A stretch of DNA of 64,000 nucleotides from an uncultured Pelagimonas sp. Its GTDB lineage: Bacteria; Pseudomonadota; Alphaproteobacteria; Rhodobacterales; Rhodobacteraceae. A program made the translations under genes and the position numbers. Of this stretch, positions 27,002 through 35,307 are shown piece by piece. Position 1 is the stretch's first letter. Each line of letters starts with the position of its first letter. The stretch spans positions 124,001-188,000 of the forward strand of contig CANMPP010000004.1 in the NCBI GenBank assembly GCA_947499735.1, written 5' to 3'. The notes below the pieces were generated by a model. It saw only the letters and a list, made by a program, of their open reading frames with translations. It made no database searches and was not told the origin of the DNA.

Positions 27002-27622
27002 CTACACGGCCCTGGCGACGATGTAATAGCTCATCACGCCACCGGGCGGGTATTGCCCGGTTTCGACAATTTCAAACCCGTTCTGCTCGGCCAGTCGGTG
27101 CAGATCATAGCTGTGCAGGAAATGAACTTTGCCCGGTGCTTTACCGATCAGGTTCAAAACTGCGATCAAAGGTTTGAAAAACCATTTGCCACCCAAACAT
27201 GGCGTCTTTGAGATAAACAATCCGCCCTCGGGCAAAAGGCTGCGGGCATGATCAAAGACCGCGTTTGGATTGGACGCCAAATGGATCAGGTTAAAGGCCA
27301 TCACCGCGTCAAATACCTGTCCCTGCGCTGCACGGCCTGCATCAGCAACTTCAAAACGGACATTTGTGGCACCTTCATCAGCAACTTTTGCATTGCCGAT
27401 ACGCACCATTTCTGTGGAGAAATCCGTTCCCAAGATTTCAGCGGCATCATCCTTTAATAAGAGCGCCGTGGACCCTGTACCGCAGCCCAGTTCCAAAACC
27501 CGCATATCCGGTGTCAGCCAGTGTTTTGTGCGCGCGAGCGAGGCCTGATAGGCATCAACATTTCGAATTGGATCTTTTGAATATTTCTCGGCAATTTTGT
27601 CCCAAAAGGCGGCGGCGGTCAT
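27002..27622 (-). CDS. Class I SAM-dependent methyltransferase
   Basis: A 206-residue methyltransferase. Motif I is VLELGCGTGSTALLL (about 38-52), followed by GTDFSTEMV, and the DAVMAFNLIHL and ARSLLPEGGLFISKTP segments are the standard motifs II-III of the UbiE/COQ5-like type. The substrate is not identifiable. It is monocistronic between the EF-hand gene and msrA. It could act on a quinone, lipid or small molecule; the hydrophobic segment before the C-terminus is mild. Confidence 0.82.
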   Translation of the reverse strand: MTAAAFWDKIAEKYSKDPIRNVDAYQASLARTKHWLTPDMRVLELGCGTGSTALLLKDDAAEILGTDFSTEMVRIGNAKVADEGATNVRFEVADAGRAAQGQVFDAVMAFNLIHLASNPNAVFDHARSLLPEGGLFISKTPCLGGKWFFKPLIAVLNLIGKAPGKVHFLHSYDLHRLAEQNGFEIVETGQYPPGGVMSYYIVARAV

Positions 27623-27731
27623 AATATCCTCGCGAATTTAGCATCTCAGTATAGTTGACATGCAAATACACTAAATACTTACGCAGATCTTCGACCAGCC
27701 TTGCAGGTAATCCATTCAATATTGCATGGAC

Positions 27732-28235
27732 CTATTCTGCTGCGCGCTTTGGCAAAACCCAATTTGGACGCGGGAAATGGCAGGTATAGCCGTTGGGGAT
27801 ACGTTCTAGATAGTCTTGATGTTCTGGTTCCGCTTCCCAGAAATCACCCACTGCTTCCACCTCGGTCACAACGGGACCCGGCCAAATACCGGATGCGTTC
27901 ACATCCGCGATCGTGTCCAGCGCCACGGCTTTTTGCACATCATCCACAAAATAGATCGCGCTGCGATAGCTCATGCCGCGATCATTGCCCTGCCGGTTGG
28001 GCGTCGTCGGGTCATGGATCTGGAAAAAGAATTCCAACAGCGTGCGGTAGGATGTCACTGCGGGATCAAACATAATTTCGATCCCCTCAGCGTGGGTGCC
28101 GTGATTGCGATAAGTCGCATTTGGAACGTCCCCCCCTGTATACCCAACACGTGTCTTTAAGACACCGGGCAATTTGCGGATCAAATCCTGCATGCCCCAA
28201 AAGCAACCACCCGCCAGAACAGCACGTTCGCTCAT
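27732..28235 (-). CDS. msrA: Peptide methionine-S-sulfoxide reductase MsrA
   Basis: A 167-residue enzyme reducing the S-epimer of methionine sulfoxide. [10 protein letters not shown] places the catalytic cysteine at position 11 at the very N-terminus. [21 protein letters not shown] and [21 protein letters not shown] are the conserved substrate-binding regions. Its ATG directly follows the msrB stop (TAA-ATG), so MsrB and MsrA are made together, a common arrangement in oxidative-damage repair. Confidence 0.95.
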   Translation of the reverse strand: MSERAVLAGGCFWGMQDLIRKLPGVLKTRVGYTGGDVPNATYRNHGTHAEGIEIMFDPAVTSYRTLLEFFFQIHDPTTPNRQGNDRGMSYRSAIYFVDDVQKAVALDTIADVNASGIWPGPVVTEVEAVGDFWEAEPEHQDYLERIPNGYTCHFPRPNWVLPKRAAE

Positions 28236-28682
28236 TTAGAGATCCTCCACTTGATCAACATAGGCACCGTAACCTTCGGCCTCCATGTCTTCTTTAGCCA
28301 CAAAGCGCAACGAGGCAGAGTTGATACAATAGCGCAAGCCACCCGTCTCGCGTGGCCCATCCGGGAACACATGCCCCAAATGGCTATCACCATGACGCGA
28401 CCGCACTTCAGTACGCACCATACCATGCGTCGTATCACGCAGTTCAATTATATTGCCTGCCTCAATCGGTTTGACGAAACTGGGCCAACCACAGCCGCTT
28501 TCATATTTGGCAGCTGACGCAAACAGGGGCTCACCGGACGCGATATCCACATAGATGCCAACCGCTTTGTTATCGAGATATTTGCCCGTCCCCGGCCGCT
28601 CTGTCCCGCTTTCCTGCGTGACATAAAACTCCTCGGGCGACAGGGCCGCGATAACGTCGGGTGATTTTTCATACTGTGCCAT
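28236..28682 (-). CDS. msrB: Peptide methionine-R-sulfoxide reductase MsrB
   Basis: A 148-residue enzyme reducing the R-epimer. I choose [10 protein letters not shown] at 28682; the ATG nine codons upstream lacks a ribosome site. SGCGWPSF (62-69) and the catalytic [11 protein letters not shown] (Cys119) are clear, with the HLGHVF motif between. The two CxxC zinc pairs of many MsrB enzymes are absent, so this is the zinc-free form. It is transcribed ahead of msrA with no spacer. Confidence 0.93.
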   Translation of the reverse strand: MAQYEKSPDVIAALSPEEFYVTQESGTERPGTGKYLDNKAVGIYVDIASGEPLFASAAKYESGCGWPSFVKPIEAGNIIELRDTTHGMVRTEVRSRHGDSHLGHVFPDGPRETGGLRYCINSASLRFVAKEDMEAEGYGAYVDQVEDL

Positions 28683-28977
28683 GGGGCGCTCTCTGCTGCT
28701 GGTGTTCATACTAAGATGGGGATTTTTGGGGAAATGCAAAAGGGTAAAGTGAAGGGATAACGGAATTGCGTATGTGTCAGGGATTGGCACAATCAGAGCT
28801 TTCCGACCCGAACACTTCACGTTCGAGAATAAAATCGACTTTCGGGGTAGAATCTTGCGAATGTCAGGTTTGAGCCGACCGATGCCGCAAGCTGCGTCGA
28901 TGTCTGCTGTGCGCAGAAACTGGACTTTGCAAAGTCGGTTATCCGGTTATGTAAGAAAAGACACAATTTTTCTTCGT
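28683..28977. other. Intergenic region with palindrome, possible degenerate sequence
   Basis: About 295 bases between msrB and the DUF2971 gene. It contains the perfect palindrome GACTTTGCAAAGTC (28923-28936). The reading frames here resemble protein but carry no start or domain I can support; the stretch looks like decayed or repeated intergenic DNA bordering an acquired gene. Confidence 0.45.
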
Positions 28978-29991
28978 TTAACGATAGCTTTCGATTGCAG
29001 AGTGTTTGACCATAACGTGCGGCAAACCTACAGAAGCGAGAAACCCGCGTACCCAATTTGGATTTGAGGAGTGCTTCGGGCCCAGCACTACTTCACGAAT
29101 AGCCTCCCGCGCGGGATCTGCTATAAGGCAAGAAATGAAAGGTTTGATTGCATTTTCGTCAGCGAAGTACTCAACCTCTGGGAGAGAGACTCTATGACGG
29201 TATCGAACAAGCCGCCACTCGCACTCCTCATTAAAGGAAAGCGGTTTTGTCTCATAAATTCTAAAATGTAACGGCGCTAACGACTTGAGCAATTGACTTA
29301 GAATGTCTGCTGTATCGCTGTTGGCGCTTTTGAAAATCCCTTGAACATCAGTTGTACTGTCTGCCAGAGCACTTAATGCTTGTCCCCGTGTGATCCGGTC
29401 GCCAAGCCTCACAAAACTTCCGTATTTTGCAAATTTCTCCGCAACTTCATCTGCAAACGGCTGAAGCCACCGCCGCAATTCGTCTTCTCCATACTCGATT
29501 TTCTTCAACTCAAAGAACTGAGCCCCGAAGTTGACTTGACCAAAATTCTTACCGAAAAATTCTGCAGAAAATCCTATGGAAATACCCGCGCCATTCGCAC
29601 CATACGCACGCCACTGGCTCAAAGTATCTCCCTTCTCTGAAAGGCAAAAAGCAAAACCTTCGGTAGAATCTGGATAACCTTCAACGATAACAGAAGCGAC
29701 GTCCACTACGTCAGGCGGTAGTCCTGTTTTAGAGAGAAGTTGAGCGAATACACGACCCAGAACTCGTCCTTCCATACTGTCATTGGCCGCAGAGAGTGCA
29801 GAAAGACGGAGTGTCCGGCTTTGAAGTATGGCTAAACCAGTTTGCGTACTGCAGTAGTGATACAATAGCTGGTCAGCCTTCACGGTAAGTCTCCTGTATT
29901 TTGCAGGTATTCTATATGATTGCAGTGGCTCCGACAATGTTGGCTGCTCTATTAGATCACTGGAAGCATTTTCCGTTTCGGACTCGCTCAC
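28978..29991 (-). CDS. DUF2971 domain protein, probably acquired
   Basis: A 337-residue protein. After a polar N-terminus, the DUF2971 pattern appears: LLYHYCSTQTGLAILQS, LRLSALSAANDSMEGR, GFAFCLSEKGDTLSQWRAYG and GAGISIGF, with a C-terminal YFADENAIKPFISCLIAD segment and REVVLGPKHS. The family is widespread on mobile and accessory DNA; its activity is unknown to me. Base composition is visibly more A+T-rich than the msr and queG genes on either side, and the gene breaks an otherwise housekeeping stretch, so horizontal transfer is likely. Confidence 0.75.
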   Translation of the reverse strand: MSESETENASSDLIEQPTLSEPLQSYRIPAKYRRLTVKADQLLYHYCSTQTGLAILQSRTLRLSALSAANDSMEGRVLGRVFAQLLSKTGLPPDVVDVASVIVEGYPDSTEGFAFCLSEKGDTLSQWRAYGANGAGISIGFSAEFFGKNFGQVNFGAQFFELKKIEYGEDELRRWLQPFADEVAEKFAKYGSFVRLGDRITRGQALSALADSTTDVQGIFKSANSDTADILSQLLKSLAPLHFRIYETKPLSFNEECEWRLVRYRHRVSLPEVEYFADENAIKPFISCLIADPAREAIREVVLGPKHSSNPNWVRGFLASVGLPHVMVKHSAIESYR

Positions 29992-30087
29992 GATTAGACG
30001 AAAGGCGATTCCATCCCCGGCTGAGACATCGGGAAGTGCAAATTATTCGACGCCGAGAGTTTTCAATCTGCGAATGGTTGCTATGTC

Positions 30088-31146
30088 TCACATCAACCGC
30101 CCCACAGCCCAACGCGCGGCATCGGCGACGGTGGCGTCACTGTCCTTACATAGCGCCTGCGCATGTGGTGACAAATCCGCGCGGCCGGAATTTCCGATGG
30201 CGTAGAGCACGTTGCGCACGAACCGGTCGCGACCAATCCGTTTGATCGGGGATCCAGAGAATTTCGCACGGAATGCGGTATCATCCAAACCAACCAGCTC
30301 GACCAAATCGGGTGCTTTTAGATCCGGGCGCGCATGGTATTTCACCTCTGACGCGGCTTGGGCGAATTTGTTCCACGGACATGCGGCCAAGCAATCGTCG
30401 CAGCCATAGATATGGTTGCCCAGCTTGGCCCGCAGGTCTTCGTCCACCGGGCCCTTATGTTCAATCGTCAGGTAGGAAATGCAGCGTCGCGCATCCATTT
30501 TATAGGGCGCCACAAAAGCATCCGTTGGACAGGCATCCAGGCAGGCGCGGCAGCGTCCGCAATGATCGACCTCGGCCTCATCAACTGGCAATTCTAATGT
30601 CGTAAAAATGGACCCCAGAAAAAACCACGATCCCAATTCGCGGCTAACCAGATTGGTGTGTTTGCCCTGCCAACCCAACCCTGCCGCCTGCCCCAGCGCC
30701 TTTTCTGGCACCGGCGCGGTATCCACAAAAACCTTGATCTGGATATCCTGATCCAGATCTTTACTGGCTCGTTCGATCAACCAACGACCCAGCCGCTTTA
30801 AACGCTTTTTGGCCACATCGTGATAATCGCGATTTTGCGCATAGACCGACACAGCCCCTTTTTCAGGATGGGCGAAAATATCTCGCGGGTCAAAGTCAGG
30901 CCCATAGTTTTCGGCCAACATGATCACGGACCGTGCCTCTGGCCACAGCTGATCGGGCGCACCACGCCAATGCATGCGATCCCCCATCCACGCCATTTGG
31001 CCATGATAACCCGCATCGACAAAGGTTTTCAGCCGCTCAGCCACCTCGGGCACATCCCAAGGACGGCAGATTTTAAGCGCCGAGAATCCGACCTCGCATG
31101 CCTCAGCCAACAGTTTTTCTTTAAACGCATCCATTGGGATCAACAT
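30088..31146 (-). CDS. queG: Epoxyqueuosine reductase
   Basis: A 352-residue cobalamin- and Fe-S-dependent enzyme completing queuosine synthesis in t[28 protein letters not shown] is the family's cofactor region. Two ferredoxin-type clusters follow: [16 protein letters not shown] and [17 protein letters not shown]-terminal HEAT-like part ([14 protein letters not shown]) binds tRNA. An in-frame ATG at 31134 is an alternative start. A GC hairpin (CGGGC/GCCCG, 31150-31165) lies just upstream, after the GST gene. Confidence 0.93.
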   Translation of the reverse strand: MLIPMDAFKEKLLAEACEVGFSALKICRPWDVPEVAERLKTFVDAGYHGQMAWMGDRMHWRGAPDQLWPEARSVIMLAENYGPDFDPRDIFAHPEKGAVSVYAQNRDYHDVAKKRLKRLGRWLIERASKDLDQDIQIKVFVDTAPVPEKALGQAAGLGWQGKHTNLVSRELGSWFFLGSIFTTLELPVDEAEVDHCGRCRACLDACPTDAFVAPYKMDARRCISYLTIEHKGPVDEDLRAKLGNHIYGCDDCLAACPWNKFAQAASEVKYHARPDLKAPDLVELVGLDDTAFRAKFSGSPIKRIGRDRFVRNVLYAIGNSGRADLSPHAQALCKDSDATVADAARWAVGRLM

Positions 31147-31185
31147 CTACGGGCTTTTCCGCCCGGCATCAAACCCAGCTTTGGA

Positions 31186-31851
31186 TCAAAAATCCAGATC
31201 AGCGTAATGAGGGGGCGGAAGGAAACCTGGCACTTGATCTGCCAGAATGGACCGAAAGGCTGGGCGCGATTTGATCTTGGCATACCAGTCTTTGACGACA
31301 TCAGATCGATTCCAATCCACGTCAGAGATATAATCCAACGCACTTAAATGCGCAGCAGCGGCGAAATCAGCCAGCGTCATGACATCCCCCGCCAACCAGC
31401 GGCGATGCTCCAACAGCCAGGCCATGTAATCAAGATGGTACTTGATCGCTTTGGCCCCAGATTTGACGTTGCCACTGTCTGGGAACCCTTGCTTCATCAC
31501 CTTTTTATTGACCCGCTCGTACAGCAATTTGGACGTCACTTCGTTAAAGAATTTGTCGTCAAACCAACTGACCAGACGACGCACTTCATAGCGACCATCG
31601 GCGGAACGCGGCAGCAATGCAGGCTCTGGGTATTTCTCTTCGATATATTCGCAAATGGCTGCGCTTTCGCTCAGCGTTTTGCCATCCAAGCGCAACACCG
31701 GAACTTTTCCTGCTGGATTGCGACGCAAGAAATCGGGATCTTGTTCCCAATACCGTTCTTCTGCCAACTCACATTCGATCTTTTTTTCTGCAAGGCTCAG
31801 ACGCACTTTGCGGCAAAACGGGGACAAGGGAACATGATACAGCTTGGCCAT
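31186..31851 (-). CDS. Glutathione S-transferase family protein
   Basis: A 221-residue GST. The thioredoxin-like N-terminal domain begins LYHVPLSPFCRKVRLSLAEK, with a serine-proline-phenylalanine-cysteine active-site turn, and has the PVLRLDG cis-proline loop and SAAICEYIEEKYP glutathione-binding motif. The all-helical C-terminal domain includes AGDVMTLADFAAAAHLSALDY. Substrate unknown. It is upstream of queG on the same strand, about 40 bases away. Confidence 0.9.
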   Translation of the reverse strand: MAKLYHVPLSPFCRKVRLSLAEKKIECELAEERYWEQDPDFLRRNPAGKVPVLRLDGKTLSESAAICEYIEEKYPEPALLPRSADGRYEVRRLVSWFDDKFFNEVTSKLLYERVNKKVMKQGFPDSGNVKSGAKAIKYHLDYMAWLLEHRRWLAGDVMTLADFAAAAHLSALDYISDVDWNRSDVVKDWYAKIKSRPAFRSILADQVPGFLPPPHYADLDF

Positions 31852-31954
31852 AAGATATGAGAGATCCAGACTAGAAAAAGGTCTGCCTTAATTGACCTGA
31901 ATTGGCCTGCCATGCAAGCGCGGATCTTTGCCGAGTTGATTGTCTTGCCTTGCG

Positions 31955-32737
31955 TCAACCACCCGCAAAGCACGCATCCCGCCCCTGTCTTTTCAGTGTT
32001 GCCGCTCCATCTACGATGGACCGTCCCCGCCGGATGATAAAATCGCTCGGTTGGGATGCGGAACGTGTCTTGGGACTTGGTAATACGGCCGCCAAACGAC
32101 CTGCCTGCGCTGCGCTTAATTCCGCAGGGGTCACACCAAAATAGTGATACGCTGCCGCATCAATCCCAAAGACACCTTCATCATATTCAATGATGTTCAA
32201 ATACACTTCTAAAATACGCTGCTTGGACCAAAACAACTCCATCATAGGTGTGATAAAGCCCTCCAGCGCTTTGCGAGGATAGGATCGCCCCTGCCAAAGG
32301 AACAGGTTCTTGACCACTTGCTGAGAAATCGTGCTTCCCCCGCGTTGGCCCCCGCCCTCGATGGCTTGTTTCAACGCATCCAGATCGAAACCCCAATGGT
32401 CACAGAAATGCGCATCCTCTGCAGCAACCACAGCGCGGGTCATCACAGGGGCCACCACATCTATGTCGACCCACACATAATCATGCCAACCAAGCCGCTT
32501 ATTTTCGCTGAACATATAGGGCGTGATCGGAGGGTTTATCACTCGCAAGACAAGCAGTAGGGCACAAAACAAGACGATAATCCCAAGCACAAGCCGCGTA
32601 CCCCATCTGCGCAACCACCGTAAAGGGCGCCATCCGCGCGTCGTCTTTGCCCGTTTCGCAGCGGAACCGCCTGCTTGACGCGACCGACCTGTTTTCTTTT
32701 TAGTAGACCGTTTGGATGCTTTGGTTGATTTTGCCAT
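31955..32737 (-). CDS. mtgA: Monofunctional biosynthetic peptidoglycan transglycosylase
   Basis: A 260-residue GT51 enzyme that polymerises lipid II. The start is the ATG at 32737, before a strongly basic cytoplasmic tail (KSTKASKRSTKKKTG); the frame is open to 32797. One membrane anchor (LVLGIIVLFCALLLVLRVI) precedes the catalytic domain with AAEDAHFCDHWGFD, GGSTISQQVVKNLFL, RKALEGF and KQRILEVYLNIIEY, i.e. all GT51 motifs including the catalytic Glu. The basic tail is longer than in E. coli MtgA. Confidence 0.93.
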   Translation of the reverse strand: MAKSTKASKRSTKKKTGRSRQAGGSAAKRAKTTRGWRPLRWLRRWGTRLVLGIIVLFCALLLVLRVINPPITPYMFSENKRLGWHDYVWVDIDVVAPVMTRAVVAAEDAHFCDHWGFDLDALKQAIEGGGQRGGSTISQQVVKNLFLWQGRSYPRKALEGFITPMMELFWSKQRILEVYLNIIEYDEGVFGIDAAAYHYFGVTPAELSAAQAGRLAAVLPSPKTRSASQPSDFIIRRGRSIVDGAATLKRQGRDACFAGG

Positions 32738-33154
32738 AGATACAGTACTTGAGATGCCGTTAGCCGATATTAAATGTACAAGAACAGCCTCTACCACCAG
32801 ACGCCAGAGAATGCTTGTCTGTTATTTTTGACCAAGGAATTAAAAAACTTTGTGTGGACGCTCAAAAATATGCCATTCGTTAACCCCCTGTTAACGAAAT
32901 TCTCCATAAAATTAATCACTGTTAAGCAAGTTCCCGCTGAAATATGCACTTTTTGTTCAAAAGAGGGCACAAAATGTTTGTGACCGTTATCCTCCCCAGC
33001 ACCTTGGAGCCATTCAGGTGCATCCGTCAACATGGCTTTGCCGATCCACTTGGCCAACGCAAAGCATCCGCGTATTTACCAAAATGCGCCTCATTCAAGA
33101 GAGAACACAAGGCATCGATGAATCGACAGCGCGCACCATACATTGAGCGTGCCC
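32738..33154. other. Intergenic region upstream of mtgA and the GGDEF gene
   Basis: A 417-bp A+T-rich region between divergent mtgA and the diguanylate cyclase gene. It holds a perfect CtrA box (listed) and, 30 bases on, a near match TTAA-N6-TTAAG. The 88-codon reverse frame here has no supportive features and I treat the stretch as regulatory. Confidence 0.6.
32879..32895. promoter_or_regulatory. CtrA-type binding site, GTTAA-N7-TTAAC
   Basis: GTTAA (32879-32883), seven bases, TTAAC (32891-32895) matches the alphaproteobacterial CtrA consensus TTAA-N7-TTAAC in both orientations, inside a perfect 9-bp inverted repeat. It could control mtgA (start 140 bp away) or the GGDEF gene (260 bp away). 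Confidence 0.65.
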
Positions 33155-34093
33155 ATGGTTGAGTGCGAGCAAAACAATTTAATAGACATAGATCACTTTC
33201 CCTGTGGATGTTTAATCACCACGCGAGATCTCCAAATATTGTTTGCAAATAAGTACTTTCAGGAAGCACTCGCTTGGGATCCCCAGCATTTGATCTCTAC
33301 TTCTATGTTACGATTGCTGACGCGATCTTCGCAAATTTTTTGTGAAAGCTATATCTTACCTTCTGTTTACGAGGCCGGATCCTGCAGTGAAGTTCAGCTC
33401 GCCATTCTAGATGCTCGTGGCCATTCTGTTGCAAAAATCGCAAGTGTCCGCATGATGCCGAATGGCAATTTCTCTTGGGTCTTCCTTGAGGCCGAAAAAC
33501 GTAACAAGCTGTTCCACCAGCTAGAAACAGCACGCTCAGCGCTGGAAGAGCAACGCGAAGAGTTGGAACTTTTATCCCGTACTGATCCGTTGACGGGATT
33601 GGCCAATCGTCGTGCCTTGGAACTAGCAGCGCAGGACATGTTTGAAGATGCTAAAAATCTGGGCCAGTCGGTGTCTGTTCTGGCCATCGACATAGATATG
33701 TTCAAAGCAATCAACGACAATCACGGCCACGAACGGGGTGATAAGGTTCTTCAAAAGGTTGCTGACGCTTTGAAATCAGAATGTCGTGCCAATGACACAA
33801 TTGCGCGATTGGGAGGCGACGAATTCCTTTGTATCCTGCATGATCAAGACCTGTCCAAAGCCAAAGACGTCGCCAAACGCATTCATCATAAGATCTATGA
33901 TCTGATATGCATAAAGGGACTTTGTACAGTTTGCATCGGAATTGCCGTGCACACGCCAGACGAACCATTGGACTATGCCGAGGTCATCAAACGCGCCGAT
34001 CAAGCACTTTATGAGGCTAAAAACACGGGACGCAATAGAACCTGCATCTCGACAGACGGCGGATTGTCTTGTTCAGAGCTTCATTCGCTTTAA
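33155..34093 (+). CDS. Diguanylate cyclase with N-terminal PAS-like sensor
   Basis: A 312-residue protein from the ATG at 33155 (TTG or GTG up to 12 bases earlier are possible). Residues 8-120 form a PAS-like domain (DHFPCGCLITTRDLQILFAN at its start, MMPNGNFSWVFLEAEKRN at its end), then a short coiled coil and a GGDEF domain. The active site is intact (RLGGDEF, 218-224) and an inhibitory I-site RxxD (RAND, 211-214) sits five residues ahead, so it should make c-di-GMP under product inhibition. No EAL domain. It converges on the T1SS/adhesin operon, suggesting control of biofilm. Confidence 0.9.
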   Translation: MVECEQNNLIDIDHFPCGCLITTRDLQILFANKYFQEALAWDPQHLISTSMLRLLTRSSQIFCESYILPSVYEAGSCSEVQLAILDARGHSVAKIASVRMMPNGNFSWVFLEAEKRNKLFHQLETARSALEEQREELELLSRTDPLTGLANRRALELAAQDMFEDAKNLGQSVSVLAIDIDMFKAINDNHGHERGDKVLQKVADALKSECRANDTIARLGGDEFLCILHDQDLSKAKDVAKRIHHKIYDLICIKGLCTVCIGIAVHTPDEPLDYAEVIKRADQALYEAKNTGRNRTCISTDGGLSCSELHSL

Positions 34094-34113
34094 CAGTGAC
34101 GCCAACCTAAGCA

Positions 34114-35295
34114 CTACGGTTCACGTAACGCTTCTCGGGATTTGTAGAGCGGTTTGAGCAGATATTGCAGGATCGTCTTTTCGCCGGTGTGTAATTCCAC
34201 ACTGGCCAACATGCCGGGGCGGATATCGATCTGGGATTGGCGTTCTGTCAAAGTGTTCAGATCTACCTGCAGGGTGACTTTGTAATGTGGTTCTTCTTCT
34301 GGGCGACGTTCGTCTTTAAACGTGTCGGCTGACACCAGATGAACCTGTCCCTTAAGCGATCCATAGATCGTGTAATCATAAGCCGATAGCTTAATCGTGG
34401 CTGCCTGCCCTTTGCGAATGCTGGCGATATCTTTGGGCTTCACCTGCGCTTCGACGAACAATTCGTCATCAGCCGGCGTGATCTGCATGATCTGTTCACC
34501 CGGACGCACAACACCGCCAATTGTTGAAATCGTCAGGTCATTCACGATCCCATCCATAGGGCTGGTCACGATCGTGCGGTTCAACTGATCCTCGGACGAT
34601 TTCAGGTTTTGCTGCAGCGTCGCGATCTCTTTTAAAGTATCGGAATATTCCTGCGCCTGGGTCAGTTCGGTCTGCGTGACAATTTCATCATATTTGATTT
34701 TCGCATCGGCAAATGCTTTGCGCGCGCGGGTCACTTCGATCAGGGCGACCACTTTCTTTGGCAACAAATCCTCAAGGATCTCCAATTCGGCACCCGCTTG
34801 GTTCATCACGGTGCGCGCACCTTGACGGCGGCTGTGATAATCAGACTGGCGCGCGGCCAGCAATGCCCGTTCAGAAGTCACAATATGCGGCGAACGTTCG
34901 GCCAAATGTTGCGGCACATCAAAGCTGTTATCCCCAGCCAATTCCGCCTCTAAGCGCAGGCGGCGAATTTCCAACGCCGTCACCTGATCCTGCAGATCGT
35001 CCACCGATGAACGGAACTGCGTACCATGAAGACGGGCCAACACGTCGCCACGGCGTACTTCGCTGCCCTCTTTCACCAAAAGCTCGGTCAGAATACCGCC
35101 TTCTAGGTTTTGAATGATCTGTGGCTTGGACGAAGATATGATTTCCCCTTCAGCCCGCGCAATCTGATCGACCCAGGCAATGCCGGCCCAAAAGATAAAT
35201 AGGCCAACGGTCACCGCACAAAGCCATATGGTCAAAGACGGCCCACGCAAATCGCCTTTCAACTGATCCGCAAGGTTCGTTGTCGTAATCGTCAT
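34114..35295 (-). CDS. Type I secretion adaptor, HlyD/LapC family
   Basis: A 393-residue membrane fusion protein. One N-terminal transmembrane helix (21-42), the lipoyl half-motif (GEIISSSKPQIIQNLEGGIL), a periplasmic coiled-coil hairpin (about 95-225), and the C-terminal beta-barrel ending RPGMLASVELHTGEKTILQYLLKPL follow the HlyD order. It is the last gene of a unit reading adhesin - TolC - ABC - HlyD, and forms the periplasmic bridge for exporting the adhesin and perhaps the RTX protein at 48 kb. Confidence 0.92.
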   Translation of the reverse strand: MTITTTNLADQLKGDLRGPSLTIWLCAVTVGLFIFWAGIAWVDQIARAEGEIISSSKPQIIQNLEGGILTELLVKEGSEVRRGDVLARLHGTQFRSSVDDLQDQVTALEIRRLRLEAELAGDNSFDVPQHLAERSPHIVTSERALLAARQSDYHSRRQGARTVMNQAGAELEILEDLLPKKVVALIEVTRARKAFADAKIKYDEIVTQTELTQAQEYSDTLKEIATLQQNLKSSEDQLNRTIVTSPMDGIVNDLTISTIGGVVRPGEQIMQITPADDELFVEAQVKPKDIASIRKGQAATIKLSAYDYTIYGSLKGQVHLVSADTFKDERRPEEEPHYKVTLQVDLNTLTERQSQIDIRPGMLASVELHTGEKTILQYLLKPLYKSREALREP

Positions 35296-35307
35296 TTCCC
35301 GATCTCC

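Noticed and set aside
26776-27177. A 133-codon + strand ORF
   Set aside because: Lies over the end of the methyltransferase gene on the other strand, Arg/Ser-rich composition of a shadow frame, no domain.
32791-33057. An 88-codon reverse ORF upstream of mtgA
   Set aside because: It contains the CtrA box, lacks a ribosome site and any family resemblance; more likely regulatory DNA.
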